This document shows, piece by piece, positions 1-12,706 of a stretch of DNA of 64,000 nt. Source of the stretch: Spongilla lacustris. Its lineage: Eukaryota; Porifera; Demospongiae; Spongillida; Spongillidae. The notes under the pieces are model-generated. The model was not told the origin of the DNA, ran no database searches, and was given only the letters and a program-made list of their open reading frames with translations. Location: contig OX442424.1 of the NCBI GenBank assembly GCA_949361645.1, forward strand, positions 4,113,986 through 4,177,985, written 5' to 3'. Each line of letters opens with the position of its first letter. The stretch's first letter is position 1. A program made the position numbers and the translations under genes.

Positions 1-1189
1 TAGCTTACATTGTAAATTGTTCACATTTAAACATTCATTTTTTAAGTATTGGCCTTGTTCCAATGGTAAAATCAAAATCTTAGATGATTAGTGTGTTGCA
101 TGCTGATGAGAAGTAAACCTTCTTTCAACAGTCCACTGAGCGCAAAAACTTGCATTTCATTGGTTGAGCAACTGCAGTACCTTCAAGGTCAGTGGTTTTC
201 CATGCCATGCCTTATGTGAGCACCAATTCACACCTATGATCCCGGTTTGTTATCTCAGTGTGTATTGGGGTAAATCCACGCCTTATGAAAAACTCTTCGA
301 TTTGGACCAAACTTGCCACATATGATTGTCATAATGAGTAGTCTCTATATGCTATACAACATACATGTACATGTATACCTGCATGGCTATAATCGTTTTT
401 TGGATTGATATTTTGACCTTTTGGTGCTCATTGTTGTCTGCTTGTTAGATAGAAACAAAACGCTAAACGATCCGATCACTTATCAGCAAGTTGCTTTTGG
501 TCATTCAGTACACTAGACATTCCAAATACAATTTGCAATGATCCAAACGTGTCCTTGTCTTCGCTGCATATTGTACATAAACATGTAGGTTATATACGTT
601 CAACACATTCAAATATGTGATCCACAAATGACAAACTACATCAGTGGTCAACATAATGTAATGACATCAAACAATGTATAGAAAGGAATCACAACAAAAA
701 CCCCCCCACTAATCCAATGAAATCAACTCATTCCACAGTAGTTGCAATGATTGGCTTATTGTGAGTAAAAATTCTATTAGTAATGCAAACCACTAACTTG
801 AAGACTGGAATCTGTGGTGGTCTGATAAAAGAAAAATCGTAACTTAAAAGATCTAGCTCATACAACACATTGTAATGTATTGTCTATTTATGCTAAACCA
901 TACATCCTGACTTTGCAGATTTTTATGTCACTGCTGTTTTACTCCTCCTCCTCAGACCCCCCCCCCTCCACACACACACACGTGTGTCCCTAAGCTAGGC
1001 ACAGTATCAATATTGTAGAGTCAACGGCATCGACATCCTCACTAAACATATATGTATAACTGGATCTACATGTAGGTGAACAAATGACCTTAGGACAGAA
1101 CTTTTGGACATCCCCAATAGAGCTTATAAGTTCAAAGGCCACTGCACAACCCACAGTGCAGGTGATCCAACTGACGTACACAATTGTGT

Positions 1190-1921
1190 ATTAATCCCCG
1201 GACACCTGATGTAGCGTTACCAATACAAATGTTGCGGTAACGCGACACATTTGTAACTTCAATAGTAACTTTTTGCGCCATTGATAATGCATTTCTAGTG
1301 GCTAATGAGACTATACTGAGTTCTTGTCTGTAAAACATACACTTTCACCAAAGAGCACACCCGGTAATCGCAAAACTATTACTCGGCAACGATACCGTAT
1401 TGCTGTTTTGGCACTACCGCGTAAACGGTAGCTGTACCGCTACTTTTGCCTATATTTGCGGTTTGTATTCTATTTATCTGTTTTGTCATAGATTAATAAT
1501 AAGAATAATTATTAATCTATGGTGGTTTTGTCAAGATGGCTTCTTGCAGCACAGTACAAATAGGGCAGAGTACTTGGGCGGTTGGGGAAACGGTCCGGAC
1601 AGTGGGATCCAAGGTCTTCAAACGAAACATGTTAGAACCTGTTTTTGGTGCTGAATGGAAGACGGTCCTTATATTGTGGGGAAGTTTGTTTACGTAATAA
1701 ATTAATTTAATGATTGCGAATGATGTAATATTTATTAACGGACTAACACTCGACGTTCGAAATGATCAATGGTTCGAAGTTAGCTTTTGCTGACAACAGG
1801 ATTTGTGTCCTCTTTGCGTACATGTACGATGTACAGATATATACTGGCTCTAGGAAAAGTCGCGGTAGTGAGATTATTCGTCGCGGTATCGCGGCATTTC
1901 ATCAGGTGTCTGGGGATTAAT
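1190..1921. mobile_element. Short DNA element with 22-bp inverted termini
   Basis: ATTAATCCCCGGACACCTGATG at 1,190 pairs with CATCAGGTGTCTGGGGATTAAT at 1,900-1,921 with one mismatch. The interior has repeated TACCGCG-like words on both strands and no transposase. It fits a MITE; the family is not recognised. Confidence 0.65.
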
Positions 1922-4900
1922 TAGGTGACCTTCCACGTACATGTACATGTATACTCATGTATTGATTCTAAAGGTGTGATACCAGTGGTTACGATTACTA
2001 TATAAAATACCCTAGTAAAACATTAGCAGCTATTCATTTACATGTAAAATTACTAACAGAAAACATGTACAAGGTATTCTGTAATCAAGGAAAATCGTTT
2101 GTAAATTAACCACAAACAGTTAATTTACTTATAATTGTTGCTAAATGTTCAACATGTAATAGTGTGGTCTGAAATTCTGATTTGCAAAAGTAAGTATTCA
2201 TTTAATCTAATAACGACTTTTAATTATAATTATAATATTAATCTTACATGAATCTAATTAAACGTATTAACTAAAAATTCCCAACACACCTAATTAAAAA
2301 CAAAAAATCTTATAGGCATCCAAAAGTTCAACAGTTGTTCGAATTTTAATAATTTCAAACTTGCCTAATTTATTAATAAATTCAACCAAGATACAATGAC
2401 CACTAATTTCAAGTTAATAATATTAATGTTGGGTGGGCAGGTTAGTTAAACACTGCAAATTGCCTTTTTAATAGCTACTTCCGTTTATTCTTGGAAAATG
2501 AATAGAGGACAGCTATTTTCCTTCAATGGTGGCATCAGAAGCACAACAGGTGTTTGGAGCTTCCAGACTAGAAACTTGGTACCAAAGCCAAAAAACTACT
2601 ATTGTTTAGTACAAGCACATTATACAGGTATATTGGATTGATGGACAATGCCATATGGGTATGCACATTGGTTGTACACCATAGGCAGCGCAAGCCATAT
2701 CCCTGCCAGAACTTTGTCTACAGTGACAGTCCCTTATTGCACGTGTTATTCAAAGAAGGGTATAATCATACATGTGCGTGCGCACATACATACAGTAACA
2801 CGTGCATGCGTATAATCTATACTAGTACCCAAAATGGGAGGATAACTGCAACTGCACTGCCTACAAAATCACCACTGCATGCCATGGACAAGTTCTAAAC
2901 AAAACCACACTGAATTAAACATGGAGACTGATGAACAAATCGAAGACACTGACAGTTTCTTCTTCATAATGTATGTCCCTGCCATTTTTTAAAAATCGCC
3001 CCAACCCCCAAGAAAAAAACTAAGTCCCACACGATTGCTCTCAGCTTGTACTCACTCATTTTTGCTCTCCTTGACGTACATACACATGCATAGCAAATAG
3101 CGCTTACAGTGGTGTAACCCCTGATTCCTCCTCAGGTTGTGCCTCACTGGCACTGATGATGAACAGTGGAAATCCCATAGCATATATACAGCCACTATGG
3201 AGGAAAAATGCCTTTTGAGCATCACGACTATAACCTCATCGGCCTACCAAGTTATACATATACATGTAGCTTGTTCCCATGCTTTTCACTACTACCGCTT
3301 CAGGAGAATGCTTTCTAGGGTACACTTACCTATTGTGTGATGGCATACAGGGTAGGTACTATTGTATGGATGAACTGATGTCCTACACTCAGCATGTACT
3401 GTCAGCTATACATGCAGGTGCTGGGGTTGTTAGCAATTCTGTGTTACCCACGGAGGATATCCCAAAAACAAGATGTGCTTTAAGGGTCAGTAGTAGTGCA
3501 AGGGTCAAATTTTTTATACTACATGAACATGCAACTCGACACAATCCTTACTCACATGCGTACTTTTTTTATGTGGCCTTGATTACAATGTACATGTTTG
3601 TGATTAGCATTAATATGGAGTGATTTGCACAAGTTTCCAAGCTGTGTCTGGATGGTACCCTACACGTTAATGTAGATTTTCATCTGATGAATACACACAG
3701 AGCAGGCAACCAGCTTTGAGGAAAATAGGGATCTGACATCGAATTACACAATACACAATACACGTATATGACTGTTTTTTTTTTTTAAATTTTAAAGTGA
3801 AGTGAATAGTGCTATGTGCAATATGTACACCTAGCAGTATACATGTAGGTGTGTTTTCAACCCTTAGAGGGAGGGGGAGGAGGATTGAGTTCTTTCCAGA
3901 ATTTCAATTCCCACGGCCCTAATCCTATCCCCCATAAGCCTTACCAAACGACCAATCACTTCATCACCTGCAATTACCTGATAATTGTGGACTGCACAGA
4001 CCCCACAGCTATGGCAAGAGGGAGACCGAATCCCAAAAAGTATGGCCAGTGCTGTTCAATGTAGTTGACTCTCTTCTCAACTCTCCATCCTGCAGGGAAA
4101 GGGGAATGGGGTGTATGTGTGTGTATGAGGGGGGGCGGGGGGGGGGGGGGGGGGAGAGGTTACTAGTACACCGAGGTTACAGCTTCAAATGTGTGTCGTA
4201 CCTTCATTGACCCATTTGTATTCAAAGGCATACAGTGAATAGTATATGGCAAGGTGAAAAATGTTCAGCAGTCCGCCAACAAAAGGGATTTGGCTGAACA
4301 CCAAGCCCTAGCAATGGACAGAAATGTGAGCACATGTATGTGTGCCCAGTGTAAGGCCGGGACAATAAGATTACATGTGAGTACAATTGTATACTGTAAT
4401 GGTATGTGTGTGACATGATATATTTCCTGTCAGTTGAAGAAACTGAAGTAGACAGGAAATAAGCTCCCACCGGAATGCTGCAATTACATGGTGATTGGTT
4501 AAATGGAGTGCCACGTGGTGGCACGGATAAAGGGGCTTGAGGTGTCACGGGGAGTCAGTCTAGGCATCAGTTATTGCACGCAGAATTCACCATTTTGTTT
4601 CACAAAGTTGTGCACGATTGATCCTTGGTTGGAGTTCAGCTGACAGGGCTGGCAGTGACTTGCAAGTGGTAGAGGAAAGACTTTAGATTGCACTGGTGTA
4701 TAAGTGTGCCTGATAATCAGGCAGTTTCTTTTGTCCCAGAATGTGGATTTGCTGAGTCACTCTGAGCATTCTAAATGCATGCTGTGTGTCCTGCAATTTT
4801 CCTTGTGATGTTTTGAGTCCAGACATGCAGGTTGATCCGCAACTGGTGGAAGTTGATGTGGACAATCTGGCAGCCAGCTGTTGTTGTTGTTTTTTTTTTT

Positions 4901-5860
4901 AGCAGTTTACATGTAGATAGGAAGTTTTCTGCCCCAGCAATGTGGATTTTCCCTTCAGAAGGTTTTCCACGGGGGTTTTCCGAGGGTCAGGTGTGGGCTC
5001 ACCTACATGTACTCTAAATATAGGTTTTATTTATGCCCACTGCTCAGGTGTGCATTGTATGTGTGTGTGTGGCATGTGTCGAGCTCCAGGCCTACTGGCA
5101 ACGTACAACAGTAAATACACAATGTATGTGGAGAGGCAGAACGGTGGTGTACAGCAGGGAGCAGGAGAGGCAGAACAGCAAGTGTGTTTGTGTCGAGGCG
5201 TTCGTCTATGTGGTGTTGTAGTCATGGTGTGCATCAAGTGACACTGGCACCAATGGCTGGTCATTGGGTATGGGTGGGTAGCAATAGCCATGTAGGGCAT
5301 GCAGCGGGAGTACATGATGGCAGCACTTTGTATGTACATGTACATGTAGCATAGTTACTATATTTTATAGTTTTTAGCAATGTAGTTAATTGATCCAGGT
5401 TGTTCTACATTTAGAACACTTAATGTAAGTAAGTACAATCACTATAAAGGAATCAAAAATGAGATAAAATCGCTTCAACTTTAATTACCTTTTTAATGCT
5501 GATATTAAACTGCCAAAAACTATATATGGACACTCACTTATAAATTTTAACCCTTAACTGTTAAATGTGAAATCTTGCAAACCATGAGACACATTGAACA
5601 ATGTATAAATTGGAACCAATGATCGTGATTCAAGTAACCAAACTTACCTACTAAGAAGGGCTACCCGTAAAATAAATTTGAGCTCTTAACTATACATTCC
5701 TTACAGGAGTAACAAATAAAAAGAGGCTTCGAACTGTTATTTATCAAATAATCCATAACCATTGTTTGCTTACATTTAATTAATTGTTGCAACTTTAGAA
5801 ATCATGGCTGAATGTAAGAAAAAGAAAAAATCCAAACATAACGAATCCATGGCTTCATCA
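1922..5860. other. Intergenic, no gene supported
   Basis: AT-rich DNA with chance ORFs up to 117 codons, a G-run at 4,131-4,154 and many ACATGTA motifs. I see no exon pattern or element terminus that can be defended. The same applies to 1-1,189. Confidence 0.6.
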
Positions 5861-5864
5861 AGAC

Positions 5865-6287
5865 ATTCATTCCATTGAAAAGGTCCAACGCTTCTTTACT
5901 AGAGCTGTTTGCAGAAGAGCTAAGCTTTCATATATGGATTATGGCACTCGGCTAAGAAATTTAAATCTTCAATCTCTTGAATATCGCAGGGTATTCTTTG
6001 ACCTAGTGATGTGTTACAAGATAGTGTTTCACCTTGTTGATGTCGATGTATCTGACTTCTTTGTTATCAACTCTCATGTTCATTTTACCAGAGGTAACCA
6101 CTTTAAGCTCAAGTCCAGATCATTACCACATCATAATTTTCGTCTAAACTTTTTTTCAGAACGTGTCATACCAATTTGGAACTCTTTGCCCAACTCAGTG
6201 GTGTCTGCATCCTCCGTCTGTGCATTTAAAGCTCATCTGAGTCATGTTGACCTTACCCCCTTTTGTAAACTATTCCCTTATAAATAG
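5865..6287 (+). pseudogene. Non-LTR retrotransposon (LINE) 3' end of the ORF
   Basis: The open frame reads IHSIEKVQRFFTRAVCRR, then LNLQSLEYRRVFFDLV, and ends RVIPIWNSLPNSVVSASS before a stop at 6,287. This is the C-terminal zone after the reverse transcriptase of jockey/CR1-like LINEs. There is no upstream RT, so the copy is 5' truncated, as most LINE insertions are. A short 3' UTR with an AATAAA-like box and an (ATT)n tract at 6,358-6,399 follows. Confidence 0.85.
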
Positions 6288-6354
6288 TTTAGGCAGTTTA
6301 TAAGTGCATTTCCTAATGCCATTACTTGCCTTTTTGGTGTAAATTTACCAAATA

Positions 6355-6357
<3 letters not shown>

Positions 6358-6399
<42 letters not shown>
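6358..6399. repeat. (ATT)n microsatellite, probable LINE tail
   Basis: About 14 ATT units directly follow the LINE 3' UTR. Similar AAT/ATT tracts end the RT fragments near 10,824 and 38,965. Confidence 0.85.
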
Positions 6400-6400
<1 letters not shown>

Positions 6401-6507
6401 ACGTATAATTAAATATGGCATAAAAGTTACAAATGAAATGGCCAAAAAAAAAAACAGCTCTAAGCATTATGCACATGATCAGCCTGCTACAAGAATGTTC
6501 ACATTGT

Positions 6508-7013
6508 AGGGGTACTGATGGAGAGTAGGGGTACTGGTGGAGAGAAGGGGTACTGGTGGAGAGTAGGGGTACTGATGGAGAGAAGGGGTATTGGTGGAGA
6601 GAAGGGGTACTGGTGGAGAGAAGGGGTACTGGTGGAGAGAAGGGGTACTGGTGGAGAGAAGGGGTACTGGTGGAGAGAAGGGGTACTGGTGGAGAGAAGG
6701 GGTACTGGTGGAGAGTAGGGGTACTGGTGGAGAGGGGTACTGGTGGAGAGAAGGGGTACTGGTGGAGAGAAGGGGTACTGGTGGAGAGAAGGGGTACTGG
6801 TGGAGAGAAGGAGTACTGGTGGAGAGAAGGGGTACTGGTGGAGAGAAGGGGTACTGGTGGAGAAAAGGGGTACTGGTGGAGAGAAGGGGTACTGGTAGAG
6901 AGAAGGGGTACTGGTGGAGAGAAGGGGTACTGGTGGAGAGAAGGGGTACTGGTGGAGAGTAGGGGTACTGATGGAGAGCAGAGGTACTGGTGGAGAGTAG
7001 GGGTACTGGTGGA
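6508..7013. repeat. 19-bp minisatellite, about 26 copies
   Basis: The unit is GGGGTACTGGTGGAGAGAA with GAGAGTA and GATGG variants. It lacks stop codons in the plus frames, so three overlapping repetitive ORFs appear; 19 bp is not a multiple of three, which argues against coding. Confidence 0.95.
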
Positions 7014-7911
7014 GTTGCCTAATACTGTGATTCAGTTCATGTAGGTGTACATTATCCTATATACTGACTGTTCCTGTTGTTAGCCCACTGATCCTTACAT
7101 GAATATCAACATGACACATACACAACAACCAACCAACACACAAATAAACACACATGCAAACACGTACACACATCCCCCTTCCCCCCCCCCCCCCCCCCAC
7201 ACACACACACAAAAGGTCCTTGCTCTCACCTGGACCAAAAAGAGCAGCTCAAGTATAAGACTAAACAGCATGTCCGCTATGAAGACACTGACCCCTTGGC
7301 TGATTCTGTAGCCAAGCAACATGGAACATCAATACGTGTGGACACACACAAACTTTTTGTACTTCATGCACTGATCACTAACATTGATTTAGGCTTTGCT
7401 TTCCTTCTGTCCTTATTCTTCTGATTGGCTTCATAAGTTGCAGTAGCAATGTCCTTAAAAATAAATAAAAAATACTCCATTACTTTTTTTATTTGTAGTG
7501 TAGGGTGTAACTAGTAGCAACAGTACCCATGCACATTCAAGCCAACAAAAATGAACTATAGTACCATGAACCAGATGGTGTTGATGGGTTTGCTAATCCA
7601 TGAAAGGGGTAGAACCCAAAATCCAGTGAAGACATACCACAATACAGTACTTAGCCACTTGAATACTCCTGTGTCTGATGGACCTACGAGCTTGCCTAAT
7701 TTGGAGGGGAAACAACTCACGTGAACGAGTTTCACATTTTTCCACCTTTACTTACTGTACACACTACTCACGATAAACTCAATTGCACGAAGCACAACAA
7801 ATTCGAAAATTACAATACTCAACTGTGTAAAGAAAAAAGAGAATGTACATGTACATATGCATGGGCAAGTAATACACGTATGTACAAGTAACAGTGCACA
7901 CAAGTCATACA

Positions 7912-7946
<35 letters not shown>

Positions 7947-8829
7947 ACGTGTACACACACACGGGATAGTTCACACGTCAACACATCGACGAACTCACAA
8001 GGAGAACCACTCCATTAAGAAGCACGCACTTGATAAGCTTGTTCTTTATCACTTCGTGTCTGTATAACGTTATATGAAATGCCAAATGGTGACAATTTTT
8101 TATGCACAGCATGATCAACACATACGCTTCACATACGCTCGTAGCAATTTAAGAAAGGGTATAACGCCAATAATGGGGCCTTTCACGCCATCGAGAAAAC
8201 TCCTTACTACATACAAAACATCCATAAGGCGCACTAATTAGAACGCTACAATCGTAATAAGTTTAATTTACGGCGCGTAGAATACGTTTTTGCCAAATGT
8301 TTACAAGTTCATAAACATGTATCACCATGTTATGAATGCTGTGCCTCACGAGCATGGCATGAGCTCTAAACAGAATACAGAAAGATAAACAGAGCTCCGT
8401 CTTGCCACTGCACTGGCACTGTTGCCAGTCGTTGTCCATCGGAGCGTTTCAGGCCCAGGAGGTTAGAACTTAGAAGGCGTTTCTAACGCCGTATTTCTAT
8501 TAACCCTAACGCCCTATTAAAGACGACTGCTTGGCTTAGCTTATGCGGTGCGCTCCACCAATCTCAGGGCCGTAGGAGCCGGTCAGGCATTCGGGCCATG
8601 GCCTTACCACTTTTCGCCCTAGGCACTTTTTGCCCTAGGTCCACCTCCAGAAACGGCTGAAAATGTATATTGGTGGCCGTGTAAAGGTCTTGTTGACAAC
8701 AATGAATAGTACAACGTTCACCAAGCACGTGGACCCAGTTCGTCGCTACATAACTATTAACTATCCACACGCGCATGCACGTAACAAAGTCTACATTTGT
8801 CCTTTCCTCTCAGAAGCTCGACTCGAGCT
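7014..8829. other. Intergenic, no gene supported
   Basis: Holds C-run and CA microsatellites and poly-purine stretches. The part below 8,797 may include an LTR belonging to the gypsy-type tail at 8,830-9,130, but no matching ends were found. Confidence 0.5.
7914..7944. repeat. (CA)n microsatellite
   Basis: About 15 CA units in intergenic DNA. Confidence 0.9.
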
Positions 8830-9130
8830 TTAATAGTCAGAAATAGGAACTCCATGCCGATCAGGAAGCCTCCGGTTTCGTCCTGATCGCCTTAAATTTG
8901 ATCCAGTACCTTCGAGGTGCTGTCGTTCAAGTTCCACTGAACCGGGATTAAAATGGCTATGTTTGTCCTCTTCACTTTCAATGAATACATGGTCAACTGT
9001 CGGCGCCTCCCAATTAGAAATATAAGGCTTTTGTGGATTCCATTTCTCTTCCTCTTCTATGTCTCAATCGATTCACATGCACTGTTCTGAACCTCCGTCC
9101 ATCATCAGTAGAGCCTTGTCCAAGTTAAAT
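8830..9130 (-). pseudogene. Ty3/gypsy-type pol tail
   Basis: The minus strand reads VHVNRLRHRRGREME and then, after a one-base frame change, EEEKWNPQKPYISNWEAP ending LRRSGRNRRLPDRHG and a stop. The VHVNRL and RRSxRNRRLPDR motifs are typical of the end of gypsy-like integrase polyproteins. The frame change and lack of upstream sequence mark it as a decayed fragment. A purine-rich tract (AGAGGAAAGGAC) after the stop could precede an LTR, but no boundaries could be fixed. Confidence 0.7.
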
Positions 9131-9482
9131 GTGTGGGCTCATTTCATTGTGTGCTATTTGATCTCAGTTTTGCATTACATTGTGTACAGTATTTAATACA
9201 TTGACAAAAACAACAGAACAAGAGCGCTAGCACTTTCACTCTGCAAGGACACAGAGACCATAGGCATGACTCACACTTATGCCCCATTTTGTAATTGAAA
9301 TTGAGATCTACATGTACATGTATGTAGTAGCAATGATGCTACGAAACAGGATGTGAACAGATGTAGATCAGTTGTAATACAAAAGTAAATGAAACAAGAT
9401 TAAAAAGATAAGAAAAGAATAATAATATATAGCCAGGTGCTTAAAGTTTTGAAAGTAGTAAGTGACCTTTGACTAAGCTGAG

Positions 9483-10819
9483 CTATGGGGTTTTGTAGCA
9501 TTCATTGAGATCCAAGGCAGCTTGGCTAAAATAAGCAGTGAGAACTTCTAGTTCCATCTGTAACAGTGCTGATGTAGCTGTGAGATTGTCTATCATAGCA
9601 ATTTCATTTAAGTACTGTGATAGTAGCTCTATAGAAAGAGAAAAAAGTGCATAGGTGAAGGGGCTGTTAATTAGAATGCTGCTACACCTGACCTTGAAGC
9701 TCCTCATCAGTGGGGGAGCTCACAGTCCTCTCAAGAGTGCCAGCAGATGTTAGCAGGGCCTCTGCCGCTTCATTATTGCCCACTGCTTCATTGTAGGCCA
9801 TTTCTGGCTGAGCATTGAAGCTGGCTGCTACATTTCCCATCTCCTGAACATCAGGTGATGTCATTCATTGGATCATACCATACACCATATACTCTCTAAT
9901 GTACCTTCCAGTAAAGCTGAGACAAGTTGAGGTTTTCAAGTATGCCAGCCAACAGTGCTTTGAGCTCACTTTGATACACACTGTAGTTTGCATCAAGACC
10001 TTGTATAGTTGCATTAACGTCAGTGAGAACATTTGTCACTTGGATATAGATGTGATGTATTGCTGAAGCAGTAGCTGTAGCCTAAACAGTGCAAGATCAT
10101 GAACATGCGCATCTGTATCCTCAAAGCCAAAAGCACACATAAAATGTTAGCATACACCTTGATATTTTTTCCAAAGGCAGTTTACAGGTTTAAAAAAAAA
10201 AAAAAAAAAAAAAAAGATTGCCATGGTCTTGCATAGGGTGATATGGTGCACAAAACTGTAAACTGCTTCTTGGTAAATACATATGTATATGGGGAGGGGG
10301 AGGGCATAGAAAGACCTCACCTTTGAGTGTGATATTGTAAACATGTCATCCTACACTACAATCTGCTTATGTACACTTACGTTCTGCATGTTTTCATACA
10401 GATCAGTGAGCAGCTGCTGTAGAGTCGATATGTTGTTCTGAAGGTTCAATATTATGATAGTAGTCGTATTGACTGAGGGCTCAATTCCAGCTACCACTGA
10501 CTCTATGTTGTTAGCCGAAGAGCTGCAGAGGAAGCACAACGTGCAACGATAATTCACTGTACTAAGATAACTGCCCTTGCTCATATAAATGCATGTACAT
10601 AATCACATGTCACAATTGTCACAAACACCTTACTGCCTATTATATATTGATTGATGACACATTACATGTAGTATCATAAAAAAAATAAATATAAATACAG
10701 GATAATCATAAAATACAAAGGAATAAATACCATACTCAGGCACATGCACACTCATAATAGCACATACATATTCCATTATATTGTATTATTCAACTAGACT
10801 ACACACAATGTACAAAAAA

Positions 10820-10856
<37 letters not shown>

Positions 10857-12706
10857 TACAGTTAGTTATCTATCATATACATCACTAACAATATTAAATA
10901 CAGCAGCAAGATAAATAAATGCACCCTATTATTACTACTAGTCTGGGACAAAACATCTGGAGAGGATGGCTACAGCATTGGCTCTAACTAAGTTGAGGTT
11001 CAGCCTGCCACATAAGGCAGCTAGGACCACAGCATTAGCCCTGTTGGAGCTTGTAGCAAGGCGAGAGGCCAGAAGTGCCAAAGACTCCATTGCTTCTGTC
11101 CCCCAATCACCATATGCCTCAACCACCATGGGGACGCAAACCCACCCTAGCTCCTTGCATTTGGCATCATTTTCTAAGTTGGACCTATATTATGATGGCA
11201 CTGATCATACCCACATGCCAGGATGAATATGCATCACATACATCCGATAAATTGTTCTACCAGTGCATTTCATACCAATCAAAATCCCTGCTGCTGCTGC
11301 TGCTAGAATGCCCTTCTTTGTAGCAGCTCTTATACATGATACATCATGCACCTATGTACATGTACATGTACAATGCCAACCACCAATGGCACACAAGTTG
11401 AAGCCCTTATGACATACCTAATGTTCAGTGCTTGCATCAACAGCAGGTCAGCTGCTGCTTTTACGCTAGATGCATTGAGAGCAAGAGCCACCACATCTCC
11501 ACTAGGTACACTGCTCCCATTGATAAGTCCTGACAAATTAACAGCATACTCCCAGGATGGTATGTTTGCCTGAAGTAGACTTTGTGCAGAGTCACTTGTC
11601 ATGTTGAAGCTCAGTATGGTCTCCTGAGCCATATGCTGTGCTGTAACTACTGCTGCATCCAAATCAAGGGCATCATCATATATCAAGGTAGCCTCATTCT
11701 GTAGGTTGGGAATGATAATTGACCACACATTTATATTCTTATGTACAATGCTCTACTAGAAACGTACTGTTAGTGCAGATGTGGCTATACTGGCATCAAG
11801 AGAGCTCTCAGATGCCTGCTTGATGAATTCACTTATCTTCTCCGCATATCTTTGCAACACCTCGGCCCCTGCTGAAATGTTCGTTGTTGTCTGGCTGATT
11901 TTAGCCAAGGATGCATTTAGGCGAGCAATGTTAGTGGTCGCGTTCTTTATCATTTCATCAAGGTCATACGATGATGTAGTGAGGTTCTCAGCCCGTGACA
12001 TTAAGGCAGTGATGTTAGACTGTAGCTCGTTAAGGCTAGAGTTCAACTGTTGGAGAAGTGCAGCATAGCTGTGTGCTTGCATGTATGTAGCATTGAGTAC
12101 ACCCAATAGTCCAGCCAAGGTCATGTTCAGCACTTCAGAGCCATTCCACAGAGCATCCACATTCATGCCAAGTTCTGAAACACTCAGCGAGCAGTTACCA
12201 GCCATGTAGTAGAAGCTGACTGCAGACTTGTTGAAAGCAACAGATTCATCATACAGCCAGCTTAAGACGGACCGGTTAAAATTCCAGACAAAGTTTTCTG
12301 CCTCACGCAGCATATTCAGTGATGTGGCAAGGTCACTTCGTATCACATTATATCTTCCAATCATTGAGGTTAAGGAATTTTTGGCCTTAAAGGAAAAAAA
12401 AATCAAGAATGAAAGGCAAACAGCAAATAGTAATACGGTGAGAGCTTACAGTTAGGAATGAAGAGTCATTACTGTACAAATTTTCTTTGAGGATTGTTAA
12501 ATTCAATGAGCTAGGCCACAGACATGTTTGAAGTGTGCTGTTGATGTCCCAGACAAGCATTTCGATCTGGTATATGGAATAGCCATCAAACAACTGTAGT
12601 GCGCTTTCTGTCACATTTTTCAGTGATGACAGTGACATGTTCTGAAGGGTGAGTGCGTGGTTTATCAGCTGGTAGCATGCGGGACAGAGCTCACATCCAT
12701 TTGTCT
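9483..12706 (-). CDS. Laminin exons 35-41: coiled-coil region and C-terminus
   Basis: About 590 residues (2,641-3,230) follow the last LE domain, close to the length of the coiled-coil arm of known beta and gamma chains. The region opens with CELCPACYQLI, the cysteine pair expected where laminin arms join, and continues as heptad-like, Asn/Ser-rich helix with many NxS/T sites. It ends at DLNECYKTP. A single cysteine a few residues from the end, followed by xxTP, recalls the gamma-chain tail, whose cysteine pairs with the beta chain. There is no LG domain, so this is not an alpha-type chain. Confidence 0.85.

Noticed and set aside
6518..7044. Gly/Glu/Trp-rich repeat ORFs of up to 162 aa
   Set aside because: The 19-bp unit is read in all three frames, which shows that the open frames are a by-product of the repeat.
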